Position numbers and translations under genes: made by a program. From Bacteroidetes bacterium QS_3_64_15 (GTDB lineage Bacteria; Bacteroidota; Rhodothermia; Rhodothermales; Salinibacteraceae), in contig PXTN01000074.1 in NCBI GenBank assembly GCA_003022565.1, positions 1-49,641 on the forward strand: a DNA stretch of 49,641 nucleotides, read 5' to 3'. Positions 34,966-43,227 of this stretch are shown here, piece by piece. The notes beneath the pieces are model-generated. The model saw only the letters and a program-made list of their open reading frames with translations. It searched no databases and was not told the origin of the DNA. Position 1 is the stretch's first letter, and each line of letters begins with the position of its first letter.

Positions 34966-35000
34966 GGGTTGGACGAATTGGCTGATTGAGGTCGGTCTTA

Positions 35001-35160
35001 GAGTCTGTTTTGATTTTGGGTCGGATCGCAAGAGCGAGAATTGACGGAGCGAAAATCGCCCCCTGGACGAGACCTGTAGTGGGGCTACCGGTTGAGTGAA
35101 GGGGCGATTTGCAGCCCGTCAAGGCCGCTCGGAGCCCGAGAGAGAAATTAAAACAGACTC
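35001..35160. mobile_element. 160-bp palindromic MITE-like element, copy 2, with TTA target duplication
   Basis: Terminal inverted repeats GAGTCTGTTTT (35001-35011) and AAAACAGACTC (35150-35160), extended with mismatches. Inner arms TTGACGG...AAATCGCCCC and GGGGCGATTT...CCGTCAA are also complementary. The centre CCTGTAGTGGGGCTACCGGTTGAGTGAAG (35073-35101) matches copy 1 in 25 of 29 positions and sits at the same distance from both ends. Both flanks are TTA (34998-35000 and 35161-35163), a perfect 3-bp duplication of TNA type as made by some IS5-family elements. The right TTA is the stop codon of the neighbouring oxidoreductase. Confidence 0.8.
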
Positions 35161-36258
35161 TTAAAGCTCGATTCGAGCCCCGTTCTTGCGGGACGACTCC
35201 ATGATGGCGTTCACGATTCGGATGTCGGCTAAGCCCTCCTCGCCGGGGACGAGGGGCGACTCGTCGTTCTTGATGGCGCGGGCGTCGTCGTCCATCTGCC
35301 GCGCCTGCTGGTCGCGGCCGCTGGGCCGGAGCCGGGTGCCGTCGCTGGTCTCTCCCCGCACGCCCGAGTACGACTGGAAGGGCCGCAGCCGGCACCACCC
35401 GTCGGCGTACGTCACGTCGAGGTAATTCGTCGACTTGCCAAAGCTGGTCTCGCCCTTCGCGAGTACGCCGTCCGGAAATTCCAGCGTGAACTCGGCAAAC
35501 TCGGGCACCTCGCTGTACATCTCCTCCCGCTCGGACCACGTGCGGCCCGTCACGGCGATCGGCTCCATGCCAGCGGCGTAGCGGGCCGCGTTGATCGGAT
35601 AGACGCCCATGTCGTAGAGGGTCCCGCCGCCCAGCTCCGCGTCGCGGCGCCAGTTGCCGGGGTCGGGATGGGCGCCGTCGTAGCCCGCCCCGGTCTCCAC
35701 TTTCTGCACGGCTCCGTACGGTTCCTCCTCCGCGTAGCGCATGACCGACCGGTTGTTCGGCTCGTGCTGCAGCCGGTAGCCGATGGTGAGCTGCACCCCG
35801 TTCGCGGCGGCGGCGGCGATCATGGCCCGGCACTCCGCGACGTCCATCGCCATCGGCTTCTCGCACCAGACGTGCTTGCCCGCCTTTGCGGCCTTAATCG
35901 CGTCGCGGGCATGGACCCCCGTCGGCGTCACAATGTAGACGACGTCGAGGTCGTCGTTATTCGCAATCTCGGGCAGGGTCTCGTAGGTATAGACGTTGGC
36001 GTCCGGGATGTCGTATTTCTGCTGCCACCGCGGAATCTTCGCGGGGGTGCCGGTGACAATTCCCTGCAGCTCGCAGTGCTCAGTCTGCTGAAGGGCGGGC
36101 GCCAGCTGCCCCCCGGCGTAGCGGCCGAGGCCGCAGAGCGCCACGCCGAGGGTCTCGTTGCGACGGGGCAGAAGCACTGATGGAACGCCGACGGTGGACG
36201 CAGCGGCGAGGGAACCGGCCTGCTTCAAAAACTCGCGTCGGGACGGGCGTCGGGGCAT
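35161..36258 (-). CDS. Gfo/Idh/MocA-family oxidoreductase with Tat signal
   Basis: 365 residues. The N-terminus MPRRPSRREFLKQAGSLAAAS is a twin-arginine signal (SRREFLK). The Rossmann motif is GVALCGLGRYAGGQLAPAL, the family's EKP is in HVWCEKPMAMDVAECRAM, and GGGTLYDMGVYPINAARYAAG is the substrate-domain signature. It is an NAD(P)-dependent sugar or polyol oxidoreductase, exported folded with its cofactor. The closest type is glucose-fructose oxidoreductase-like; the substrate is not known. The stop codon is directly bordered by the palindromic element. The start at 36258 is set by the Tat motif. Confidence 0.9.
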   Translation of the reverse strand: MPRRPSRREFLKQAGSLAAASTVGVPSVLLPRRNETLGVALCGLGRYAGGQLAPALQQTEHCELQGIVTGTPAKIPRWQQKYDIPDANVYTYETLPEIANNDDLDVVYIVTPTGVHARDAIKAAKAGKHVWCEKPMAMDVAECRAMIAAAAANGVQLTIGYRLQHEPNNRSVMRYAEEEPYGAVQKVETGAGYDGAHPDPGNWRRDAELGGGTLYDMGVYPINAARYAAGMEPIAVTGRTWSEREEMYSEVPEFAEFTLEFPDGVLAKGETSFGKSTNYLDVTYADGWCRLRPFQSYSGVRGETSDGTRLRPSGRDQQARQMDDDARAIKNDESPLVPGEEGLADIRIVNAIMESSRKNGARIEL

Positions 36259-36411
36259 AGTGGATACGGACTGACTGATACAATACGCGCAACTACGACT
36301 CGGGGAGCAGAACGCCTTCGCGGGTCGGTCAAATTCAACTGCGATGGACGGTGACAATATGCGAATCAGGCGAACGAGGCGCCCCGGGCGGAACTTGGCA
36401 CCGGCCCATCG

Positions 36412-36669
36412 TCAGTTGTCATTATGCTGCGTCGTTTGAGGCGAGATCTCCCCGGTTCGTCTCTGACGGAACGTGCCGGTCAGATGGTCCAACCCGGGCC
36501 ACACGACAGCAACGGTTCCGACGAATGCAGCTCCGCCTACAACTTGATCAAGAAATTGTCGAAAAACGCGCTGCGCCAGGTTCGGTCCGGCCACCGTCAC
36601 AGCCTCTGGTTCAACGGGTTGTGCTGCCTTCGTAAGTCGTTCCGTCGTCGGCCCTGGGCGGTCGGACAT
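36412..36669 (-). CDS. Hypothetical small membrane protein
   Basis: 85 residues, MSDRPGPTTERLTKAAQPVEP..., with one hydrophobic stretch (about 44-62, QVVGGAAFVGTVAVVWPGL). A GGAGG Shine-Dalgarno sequence lies nine bases before the ATG, rare among genes here. I recognise no family. Without it, the gap 36259-36773 would be 515 bp of non-coding DNA. The opposite-strand ORF across it looks like a shadow. Confidence 0.45.
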   Translation of the reverse strand: MSDRPGPTTERLTKAAQPVEPEAVTVAGPNLAQRVFRQFLDQVVGGAAFVGTVAVVWPGLDHLTGTFRQRRTGEISPQTTQHNDN

Positions 36670-36773
36670 CGCAGAGGACCTCCAGGAAGACGGCGTACTT
36701 CATACTGTGACCGTCATGTTCTGGGCCGCAACGTCGGCGGACGCCCGATGGCGGACCGTCCGAGTCTCGTCGT

Positions 36774-37436
36774 TCACTCCGCGCGCTGGACGGAGACCCG
36801 CAGCGGTTCCAAGCCCTCGCCGACGGCCTCAAGCACGTCGCCGTCCTGCACGGAACCGACCCCGGAGGGGGTGCCCGTAAAGAGCAGATCCCCGGGCATT
36901 AGGGTAAAAATTTGCGAGCAGTAGTGCACGAGCTCGCGCACCGGGAACATGAGGGCGCTGGTGCTGGCGTCCTGACGCACCGTCTCGTTCACCGAGAGGC
37001 GCAGCGAGAGATCCTGCGGATCCTGGACGTTCGCGGCAGATGTGATCGGCCCGAGCGGGGCAAACGTGTCAAAGCCCTTCGCGACCGACCAGGGATGCCG
37101 GCGCTGCTTTGCGGCGGACTGCAGATCGCGCGCCGTCATGTCGAGCCCCAGCGCATAGCCGGCGACGTGGTCGAGGGCCCGATCGCGAGCAATGTGTTTT
37201 CCCCTCGTGCCGATGACAGCCACGAGCTCCACCTCATGATGCACGTCCTGAGACTGAGGCGGAAGGCGAACGGCCTCGCCAGTCCGGATGAGCGCGGTGG
37301 CGGGCTTCAGGAAGACCATTGGGGCCTCCGGCACGTCCCGGTCCATTTCCGCAGCGTGGTCGGCGTAGTTTCGACCGATGCAGAGGAGCTTTCCAACGTG
37401 AACGGGATCCGGGCGCTCGGGGAGAGAGATCTTCAT
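36774..37436 (-). CDS. Fumarylacetoacetate hydrolase-family protein (FAHD1/acylpyruvase-like)
   Basis: 220 residues, the length of short FAHD1-like members. KLLCIGRNYADHAAEM, PMVFLKPATALI, and the metal-binding HHEVELVAVIGTRGKHI are canonical. GYALGLDMTARDLQ and LMPGDLLFTGTPSGVGSVQDGD follow in order. These enzymes cleave C-C bonds in acylpyruvates or decarboxylate oxaloacetate; which reaction applies here is open. The start MKISLPERP (37436) is chosen over the track start 40 codons upstream, which enters the rplU promoter region. It is divergent from rplU. Confidence 0.9.
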   Translation of the reverse strand: MKISLPERPDPVHVGKLLCIGRNYADHAAEMDRDVPEAPMVFLKPATALIRTGEAVRLPPQSQDVHHEVELVAVIGTRGKHIARDRALDHVAGYALGLDMTARDLQSAAKQRRHPWSVAKGFDTFAPLGPITSAANVQDPQDLSLRLSVNETVRQDASTSALMFPVRELVHYCSQIFTLMPGDLLFTGTPSGVGSVQDGDVLEAVGEGLEPLRVSVQRAE

Positions 37437-37570
37437 GCGAAACGGAAGGGGGAGGGGGTGATGAGTGGGAACGGATGAGCGGTCGTTGCGTGGCTTAGCT
37501 TTGGCACGAAATTGAGAACGGTCACTCTCGCGTCGGTACCCAATCCGGCGCTCCAAAGCAGAGCCCTATT

Positions 37571-38041
37571 ATGTACGCAGTTGTTGACGTTAAAGACAAG
37601 CAATTCAAGATCCGCGAGGACGATACCCTATACGTCCCCTACCATTCAGAGGCCGATGCCGACCAGGAGTTGACCCTGGACCGGGTCCTCCTCGTCTCCG
37701 ATGGGGACGGCGACGTCACTCTCGGCACGCCCACGGTCGAGGACGCTTTGGTGGAAGCGCGCGTGCTGGAGCACGTAAAGGGGGATAAGGTGATCGTGTT
37801 CAAGAAGAAACGGCGCAAGCGGTACCGCGTTAAGAAAGGGCACCGTCAGCAATACACACAGATTCAAATCGAGTCTCTGAATCTGAACGGGGCGTCGGCC
37901 CCCTCCGAGGCGGCCGCGGAGGAGACCGAGGCGGAGGATACGTCCGAGGAGCCGGAATCCGGCGATACGGAGGACGCTCCCGACGAGCCGGACGCGTCCG
38001 CAGAGCCGGAGGCGCCGGAGACCGATCCCAATGAGGCGTAA
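37571..38041 (+). CDS. rplU: 50S ribosomal protein L21, with long acidic tail
   Basis: 156 residues. The first about 105 are a normal L21: MYAVVDVKDKQFKIREDDTLYV...KVIVFKKKRRKRYRVKKGHRQQYTQIQIESL. The last about 50 are a Glu/Asp/Ala/Pro tail (EAAAEETEAEDTSEEPESGDTED...), about half acidic residues. L21 binds 23S rRNA. The tail has no known function and probably reflects salt adaptation. rpmA follows by 51 bp, the usual pair, in a short operon ended by a clear terminator. Confidence 0.96.
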   Translation: MYAVVDVKDKQFKIREDDTLYVPYHSEADADQELTLDRVLLVSDGDGDVTLGTPTVEDALVEARVLEHVKGDKVIVFKKKRRKRYRVKKGHRQQYTQIQIESLNLNGASAPSEAAAEETEAEDTSEEPESGDTEDAPDEPDASAEPEAPETDPNEA

Positions 38042-38092
38042 CCCTGCGCCCCTTGCCGCACTGATCTGCGAACCAAACACTGAAAGGTTGTC

Positions 38093-38353
38093 ATGGCTCA
38101 CAAGAAAGCAATGGGGTCGACGGAGAACACGCGCGACTCCAACCCCAGCTATCTCGGCGTAAAAGCGTACGGCGGAGAATTCGTGCACTCTGGAAGCATT
38201 ATCGTTCGCCAACGGGGCACCAAGTTTCACCCCGGGCACAACGTCGGCCGTGGGAGCGACGACACGCTCTTTGCAAAGGACCACGGCGTCGTGAAGTTTT
38301 CCCGGAGCGGCGGCGACCGGAAGTACGTGCACATCGTGCCTGAGGAGGCATAA
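38093..38353 (+). CDS. rpmA: 50S ribosomal protein L27
   Basis: 86 residues, standard length. [69 protein letters not shown] is diagnostic of L27, which reaches toward the peptidyl transferase centre. The N-terminus starts directly with the mature MAHKKA form. It follows rplU in an operon and precedes a strong terminator. Confidence 0.97.
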   Translation: MAHKKAMGSTENTRDSNPSYLGVKAYGGEFVHSGSIIVRQRGTKFHPGHNVGRGSDDTLFAKDHGVVKFSRSGGDRKYVHIVPEEA

Positions 38354-38656
38354 CCTGCTCGTCCCATTCTGCTCCGCAGCAAAGCTCCTTCCGCCGTCGC
38401 GTGGAAGGAGCTTTTTGCGTCTGGGCCTGTAGGGCCAGACTCCTTTTCGCCTCGTCGAGTGCCCACACGGGAGACGACGGACGGAAGGCACCCGGCATGC
38501 CTTTCGGCGAGTCTCCCCGAAGGCGCGGGGCCCACGACCACAGGTCGTCGTCCGTTCGGCGAGCAGGCCCAGAGATGTTGGCGCACTACCCCGCCACGGC
38601 GACAGCGGGAGTGGTGCGCCCCCCTCGAGGAGACACTCATCGGCCAACAGGTCGTC
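38354..38656. other. Non-coding gap between rpmA and the kynureninase-like gene
   Basis: 303 bp holding the rplU-rpmA terminator at its start. The rest is GC-rich; ORFs through it have no family features. No clear promoter is seen for the following gene. Confidence 0.55.
38381..38416 (+). terminator. Rho-independent terminator of rplU-rpmA
   Basis: AAAGCTCCTTCC (38381-38392) pairs with GGAAGGAGCTTT (38403-38414) around a 10-base loop and continues in a T-run (ctttttgc). It is 27 bases after the rpmA stop on the plus strand. Confidence 0.92.
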
Positions 38657-39898
38657 ATGTCGGCGCCGCCGCTTCCCTCTGCGTACCGGTTCCCCAGTGA
38701 GCCCGATGCGATCGAGCTTCGGGCCTTCACGCACGGCCTCCAGCCCGAGCGGGTCCCGGTTATGATGGAGCACTTTACGGAAGACTGGCGGCGGTTCGGG
38801 GTGGATGCCTGGAACGAGGTGCCGAACCACTGGCGCCCCGAAAGCGGCGAGGCAGTGGGGTGGTGGACCCTTCCCACCTACCTCGGCGATCAGTTCATTG
38901 CCCCCCTTCTGGGTACCGAGCCAGGTACCTGCATCCTCCAACCGAGCGTGCACTGGACCGTCCAGTGTCTCCTGTCGAGTCCAGAAGTCGCCGCCCGGGG
39001 GACCGACGTCCTCGTCCCGGAAACCGCGTTCCCGTCCGTTCTGCATAGCGTGCAGCAGTGGAGCCACCTCCGCGACCTGGTCCCTCGGGAGGTGGGCGAG
39101 ACGGAGAATCACCGCGTGGACCGGGCAGCACTGCTTGACGCCATTGGTCCCGAGACCGCTCTGGTCGCGCTCAGCCACGTAGGCTTCACCACCGGCGCCC
39201 GGCTGCCAACGGCGTTCCTGCAGGAGGTGGCGCAGCGCGTGCACGCTCACGACGGGCTTTTCCTGCTGGACGGCTATCACGCCGCAGCCTCTCGTCCGAT
39301 CGACGTCGCGGAGCTCGGCTGTGACTTATACGTCGGCGGCCTCCTCAAGGAAGCTTCCGGCTCGTCGGGAAACACCTTCCTGTACGTTCGGGACGGGCTG
39401 GAGCTGACGCCCCGCCTCACCGGATGGTTCGGCGACGCAGCTCCCTTCGAGTTTCGGCCCGAGCCCGAGCCGCACCCCGACGTTCGCCGCCGGTTCCTGG
39501 GCGGGACGACCGCCGTGGCCCCCATGTACCACGCGGTGGAAGGGGTCCGCATCCTTCTCGACCTTGGGCTCGACGCCGTCCGCGACCATTCGCGGGCGCT
39601 GACCGACCGCGCCGTCGCACACGCGGACACCCTCGATATCCCTCTTCGTTCTCCCCGGAGACCTGAGGAACGCAGTGCCATGGTCCTCCTCGAAGTGCCT
39701 GAGGCCGAACGCCTCACCGCCTACCTCAAGCAACGCGCCGTCTACACCGACAGCCGACGGGACGAGGTTGTGCGCATGGCGCCGTTCGTCTGGAATACCC
39801 TTGGGGAGATCGACCGGACCTTCGACGCCATCGAGACGGCCATGTCCACGGGGAAGTACCGCTCCGTCTCGGTCGAGGCCGCCGGGCCCGTCACGTAG
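38657..39898 (+). CDS. Kynureninase-like PLP-dependent (aminotransferase class V fold) enzyme
   Basis: 413 residues. The layout follows the kynureninase type: MMEHFTEDWRRFGVDAWNEVPNHW, then VDRAALLDAIGPETALVALSHVGFTTGARLPTAFLQEVAQRVHAHDGLFLLDGYHAA (Asp205 toward the cofactor ring) and CDLYVGGLLKEASGSSGNTFLYV, where Lys231 is the likely Schiff-base residue. TGWFGDAAPFEF and RRRFLGGTTAVAPMYHAVEG follow. The Lys context differs from true kynureninases (YKYLN), so the substrate may differ. The ATG at 38657 replaces the track start 66 codons upstream. It ends in an 8-base overlap with the convergent mtfA-like gene. Confidence 0.8.
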   Translation: MSAPPLPSAYRFPSEPDAIELRAFTHGLQPERVPVMMEHFTEDWRRFGVDAWNEVPNHWRPESGEAVGWWTLPTYLGDQFIAPLLGTEPGTCILQPSVHWTVQCLLSSPEVAARGTDVLVPETAFPSVLHSVQQWSHLRDLVPREVGETENHRVDRAALLDAIGPETALVALSHVGFTTGARLPTAFLQEVAQRVHAHDGLFLLDGYHAAASRPIDVAELGCDLYVGGLLKEASGSSGNTFLYVRDGLELTPRLTGWFGDAAPFEFRPEPEPHPDVRRRFLGGTTAVAPMYHAVEGVRILLDLGLDAVRDHSRALTDRAVAHADTLDIPLRSPRRPEERSAMVLLEVPEAERLTAYLKQRAVYTDSRRDEVVRMAPFVWNTLGEIDRTFDAIETAMSTGKYRSVSVEAAGPVT

Positions 39899-40817
39899 CC
39901 GGGGCCTCGCCCTCCAGCGCGTCCGCGAGGGACCCTTCGGACGGATCGAGCACGGTGCCGCTGCGCGGATCCAGGCGAAAAAACGACACCAGGGCGCGAA
40001 ATAGCTCGTCGTGCTGCCGGGCCATCGCGTCGGGCTGCTCGAAGAAATGCTCGACGGCGACCGCAAAGAACTCAGACGGCGCCTCGGCGGCGTACGGGCG
40101 AAGCAGCGAGCGCCCACGCCGCACCCGACGCATCTCCTCCCGCACGAGGGACTGCCAGTCCGGGGCTGATACCGGATCGACCAGGGACGGCACCCCATCC
40201 GCTCCTTCGTTGTCGAAGTCAAAGAGATGGGCGAGCTCGTGGAGGACCACGTTGTTTCCGTCACCGGGGTCGTCCCAACTTTTCTGCACCGCCAACACGG
40301 TGAAAATGATGGGCCCCTGCTGGTGGGCCATGCCGTCGTAGCTGGCCGTGACGTTCTCGTGGTACGTCTCATCGAAGCGCTCCGGGTAAAACAGGACCGA
40401 CTGACTGCCGGGAAGCTCCCAGGACGGTCGTCCGTGCAGAAGCGCGGCGATGCCTGCCGCGACGCTGAGTCGCAACGTGTCCGTGACGGCAACGTCCTGC
40501 ACTCCCTCGAATGAATATTCATCGAGCACGAACTGGACATCTCGGTCGAAGCGGGCCCGGCCCTCCTCGTCCAGTGCCCGGTAGAGCGGCACGTGCGCCT
40601 GGAGCCAGCGGCGCCGTTCCGGCGAGAGCTCTTGCTGGGCCAGTCGCCAGCGACGCCAGGGCCGCCGGAGCCCTACCAGGAGAATGACCACGACCGGCAC
40701 GAGGCCGAGCCCGGGGCCGACCGAGGTCGCTTCGTGCCCGATTAGGCCCACGCCCCCCCCGATAATGAGGGCGAGAAGCCCGGTGGTGATCAGGGATGAG
40801 CGCCGAGCGACGCGCAT
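39891..40817 (-). CDS. MtfA-like zinc peptidase with membrane anchor
   Basis: 308 residues. Two N-terminal hydrophobic segments (about 9-27 and 34-49) precede the catalytic part. The zinc site is VVLHELAHLFDFDNEGADG (HExxH) followed by a downstream Glu (EAPSEFFAVAVEHFFEQP), the MtfA pattern; SQSVLFYPERFDETYHE is also typical. E. coli MtfA is a peptidase linked to Mlc and sugar-uptake control; its role here is unknown. The start at 40817 is chosen over the track start 18 codons upstream. It is convergent with the kynureninase-like gene. Confidence 0.88.
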   Translation of the reverse strand: MRVARRSSLITTGLLALIIGGGVGLIGHEATSVGPGLGLVPVVVILLVGLRRPWRRWRLAQQELSPERRRWLQAHVPLYRALDEEGRARFDRDVQFVLDEYSFEGVQDVAVTDTLRLSVAAGIAALLHGRPSWELPGSQSVLFYPERFDETYHENVTASYDGMAHQQGPIIFTVLAVQKSWDDPGDGNNVVLHELAHLFDFDNEGADGVPSLVDPVSAPDWQSLVREEMRRVRRGRSLLRPYAAEAPSEFFAVAVEHFFEQPDAMARQHDELFRALVSFFRLDPRSGTVLDPSEGSLADALEGEAPAT

Positions 40818-41103
40818 GACGGGAGCGTGAGAGGATGAATCGCGGAGCGTTCGGACGAACAAGCCCCCCACGCGAAGGGGAGCCTCAGCATGCGATAACT
40901 GAAACGGGCGACGGGCCTCCGTGTGTCCCTCGTGTGTCCCTCTCGTCGGGGGTCGGGTTTAGACAGTCAGAAAACCGGTTCGCCCTTCCTCGTCTGGCCG
41001 AACAATTCTCTCAGACAGAAGGTACAGTGAAGGAGTTTACATCACCGTCAAGAGAGTCTCTCGGTACGGCGCTTCTTCTCTCACTAACCCTCCCCCCGTC
41101 TCC

Positions 41104-43179
41104 ATGGGCGCGATGAACACGCTCCGGCAGAATACCGGAGTGATTCTCTGGATTCTCGTACTCTCGTTCGGCATCATCTGGACCCTCCAGGACTCCGACG
41201 TGTTTTCGGCGATGAATCAGCCGGATCGTAACGTTGCCACGGTAAATGGCGCGCCCATTCAGCAGGAGGAATACCAGCAGGTTGTCAAGCGCGTGCGCCA
41301 ACGGTTTCAGCAGCAACTCGGCGGAACCATGAATCCCCAAATGCAAAGCCGGATCCGCGATCGCGCCTATGATCAGGTGGTCGATCAAAAACTGCTCGAA
41401 CAGGAGATGACCCGCCTGGGCATCTCGGTCACTGATTCCGAAGTCGAGTCGATGGTTTTTGGGGAGAACCCCCACCCCCTCATCCGCAAGCAATTCGCGG
41501 ACTCGACCGGACAGATCAACTACCAACTGCTCCAAAACATGGCACAAGATCCGCAGCGGGAGTCGCAGTGGCTAAAAATCGAAGAGTACCTGCGCCGGCA
41601 GCGTCGGCAGCGGAAGATGACCTCGCTCGTCCAGGCGACAATTCAGGTATCTGAGCAGGATGTAGAAAACTACCACCGCCGCCAGAATACGTCGGCCTCG
41701 GCCCGCTACGTGTCTCTCCGATACGCCCAGGTTCCGGACGATTCCGTTTCGGTGTCGGAGTCGGACCTTCGCTCCTACTACGATAACAACAAAGAGGACT
41801 TTAAGCGCGAAAAGACCGTCACGCTGAAGTACGCCACCACCTCGAAAGAGGCGACCGCAGAGGACTCCTCCAACATCGCGAGTGATCTCGCTGAGCTCCG
41901 TGAAGACTTTGCCACGACAGAGAGCGACTCGCTCTTCCTGCTTAATAACGCGTCGGACAACGACTTTTCGAGCGAGTACAAGACGGCGGACCAGATGAAC
42001 GCACGGGTGGCCGACTCGGTGTACGCCAATCCTGAGCCCGGCCGGATCGTCGGTCCCGTGTTCGGGGGCGACCAGGCCCATCTCATCAAAATCCGCGACA
42101 CCCGCCCCGCCGAGACCCGATACGCCCACGCCCGGCACATCCTGCTGAAAACCGACCAGGCCGACTCGGAAAAGAGGGGCCGGTTGCAGGCCCTCCGGGA
42201 CTCGATCGAATCAGGCGCAGCCTCGTTTGCCGAGGTGGCCCAGCGGTACTCCGACGACCAATCGGCCGCTGAGGGAGGAGACCTCGGATGGTTTGCCGAA
42301 GGAAGCATGGTCGACGCGTTCGGGGACGCCGTCTTCGGGGCGGAGCCCGGCGCCCTCGTCGGCCCCATTCGCTCGGAGTTTGGGTACCACCTAGTTCGGG
42401 TGGAGGCCCGGGCGTCCCAGGCCGTCCAGATGGCCGACCTGGCGTACAACCTAACCCCGAGCCAGGCCACCTTGTCGGACAAGGAGAGCACGCTCGGCGA
42501 CCTGGCATACTTCGCGGAGGAGAACGGAAACTTCCGCGAGGAGGCCCAGCGGCTCGACCTTACGGTGCAGGAGGTACAGGTCGAAACCAACCAATCTTCG
42601 TTTCCAGGCATCGGCGAGAGCCCGGCCCTGTCGCGGTTTCTAGAAGATGCCTCGGCCGGAGACATCAGTGAGGTGACGGAGCTGAGCGACAAGTTCGTCG
42701 TCGCCCGCGTAACGGACGTGACGCCCGAAGGATATCGGTCCTTCAGCGACGTGAAGTCTCAGATCCGCCCGAAGGTCGCGCTGCAGAAGAAGCGCGAGGT
42801 GCAGGGTCGGCGCATGGAGCAAGCCCTGAGTCAGAACGGGTTTGATGCGCTTCCGAACGTCCTCGGCACCCAAATGCGCACCCAGTCCGATGTCACGTAC
42901 TCGACCGAAACTGTTCCGGGCCTCGGTCGCGAGCCGAAGTTCGTCGGGGCCGTGTTTGGCCTCGAGGTCGGGGAGACATCAGGGGTCGTGGAGGGCGAAA
43001 ACGCTGCGTTCGTCGTGGAGGTGACGGAGAAAAACACGCCTCCTCCGCTCACCGAACAGCAGCGCCAACAGATCCGCAAGCAACTTCTGAAGCAGCGCCG
43101 CAAACGGGCCACGTCCGATTGGCTCTCGGCCCTGAAGGAAGACGCGACGATCATGGACAATCGGACACAGATGCGGTAA
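41104..43179 (+). CDS. ppiD: PpiD-type peptidyl-prolyl isomerase
   Basis: 691 residues. One N-terminal membrane anchor (about 11-27) is followed by a SurA_N-type chaperone region (NVATVNGAPIQQEEYQQVVKRVRQRF...). A parvulin domain at about 335-440 reads ARHILLKTDQADSEKR...FAEVAQRYSDDQSAAEGGDLGWFAEGSMVDAFGDAVFGAEPGALVGPIRSEFGYHLVRVE. A second less-conserved domain follows. It should fold or escort exported proteins at the outer face of the inner membrane. The start is 41104 (MGAMNTLRQ) or the next Met at 41113. It is convergent with dapF. Confidence 0.93.
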   Translation: MGAMNTLRQNTGVILWILVLSFGIIWTLQDSDVFSAMNQPDRNVATVNGAPIQQEEYQQVVKRVRQRFQQQLGGTMNPQMQSRIRDRAYDQVVDQKLLEQEMTRLGISVTDSEVESMVFGENPHPLIRKQFADSTGQINYQLLQNMAQDPQRESQWLKIEEYLRRQRRQRKMTSLVQATIQVSEQDVENYHRRQNTSASARYVSLRYAQVPDDSVSVSESDLRSYYDNNKEDFKREKTVTLKYATTSKEATAEDSSNIASDLAELREDFATTESDSLFLLNNASDNDFSSEYKTADQMNARVADSVYANPEPGRIVGPVFGGDQAHLIKIRDTRPAETRYAHARHILLKTDQADSEKRGRLQALRDSIESGAASFAEVAQRYSDDQSAAEGGDLGWFAEGSMVDAFGDAVFGAEPGALVGPIRSEFGYHLVRVEARASQAVQMADLAYNLTPSQATLSDKESTLGDLAYFAEENGNFREEAQRLDLTVQEVQVETNQSSFPGIGESPALSRFLEDASAGDISEVTELSDKFVVARVTDVTPEGYRSFSDVKSQIRPKVALQKKREVQGRRMEQALSQNGFDALPNVLGTQMRTQSDVTYSTETVPGLGREPKFVGAVFGLEVGETSGVVEGENAAFVVEVTEKNTPPPLTEQQRQQIRKQLLKQRRKRATSDWLSALKEDATIMDNRTQMR

Positions 43180-43227
43180 TGACCACGCCGATCCTCCCCC
43201 GTTGAGCACTGGGCTACTAGCGGGGGA

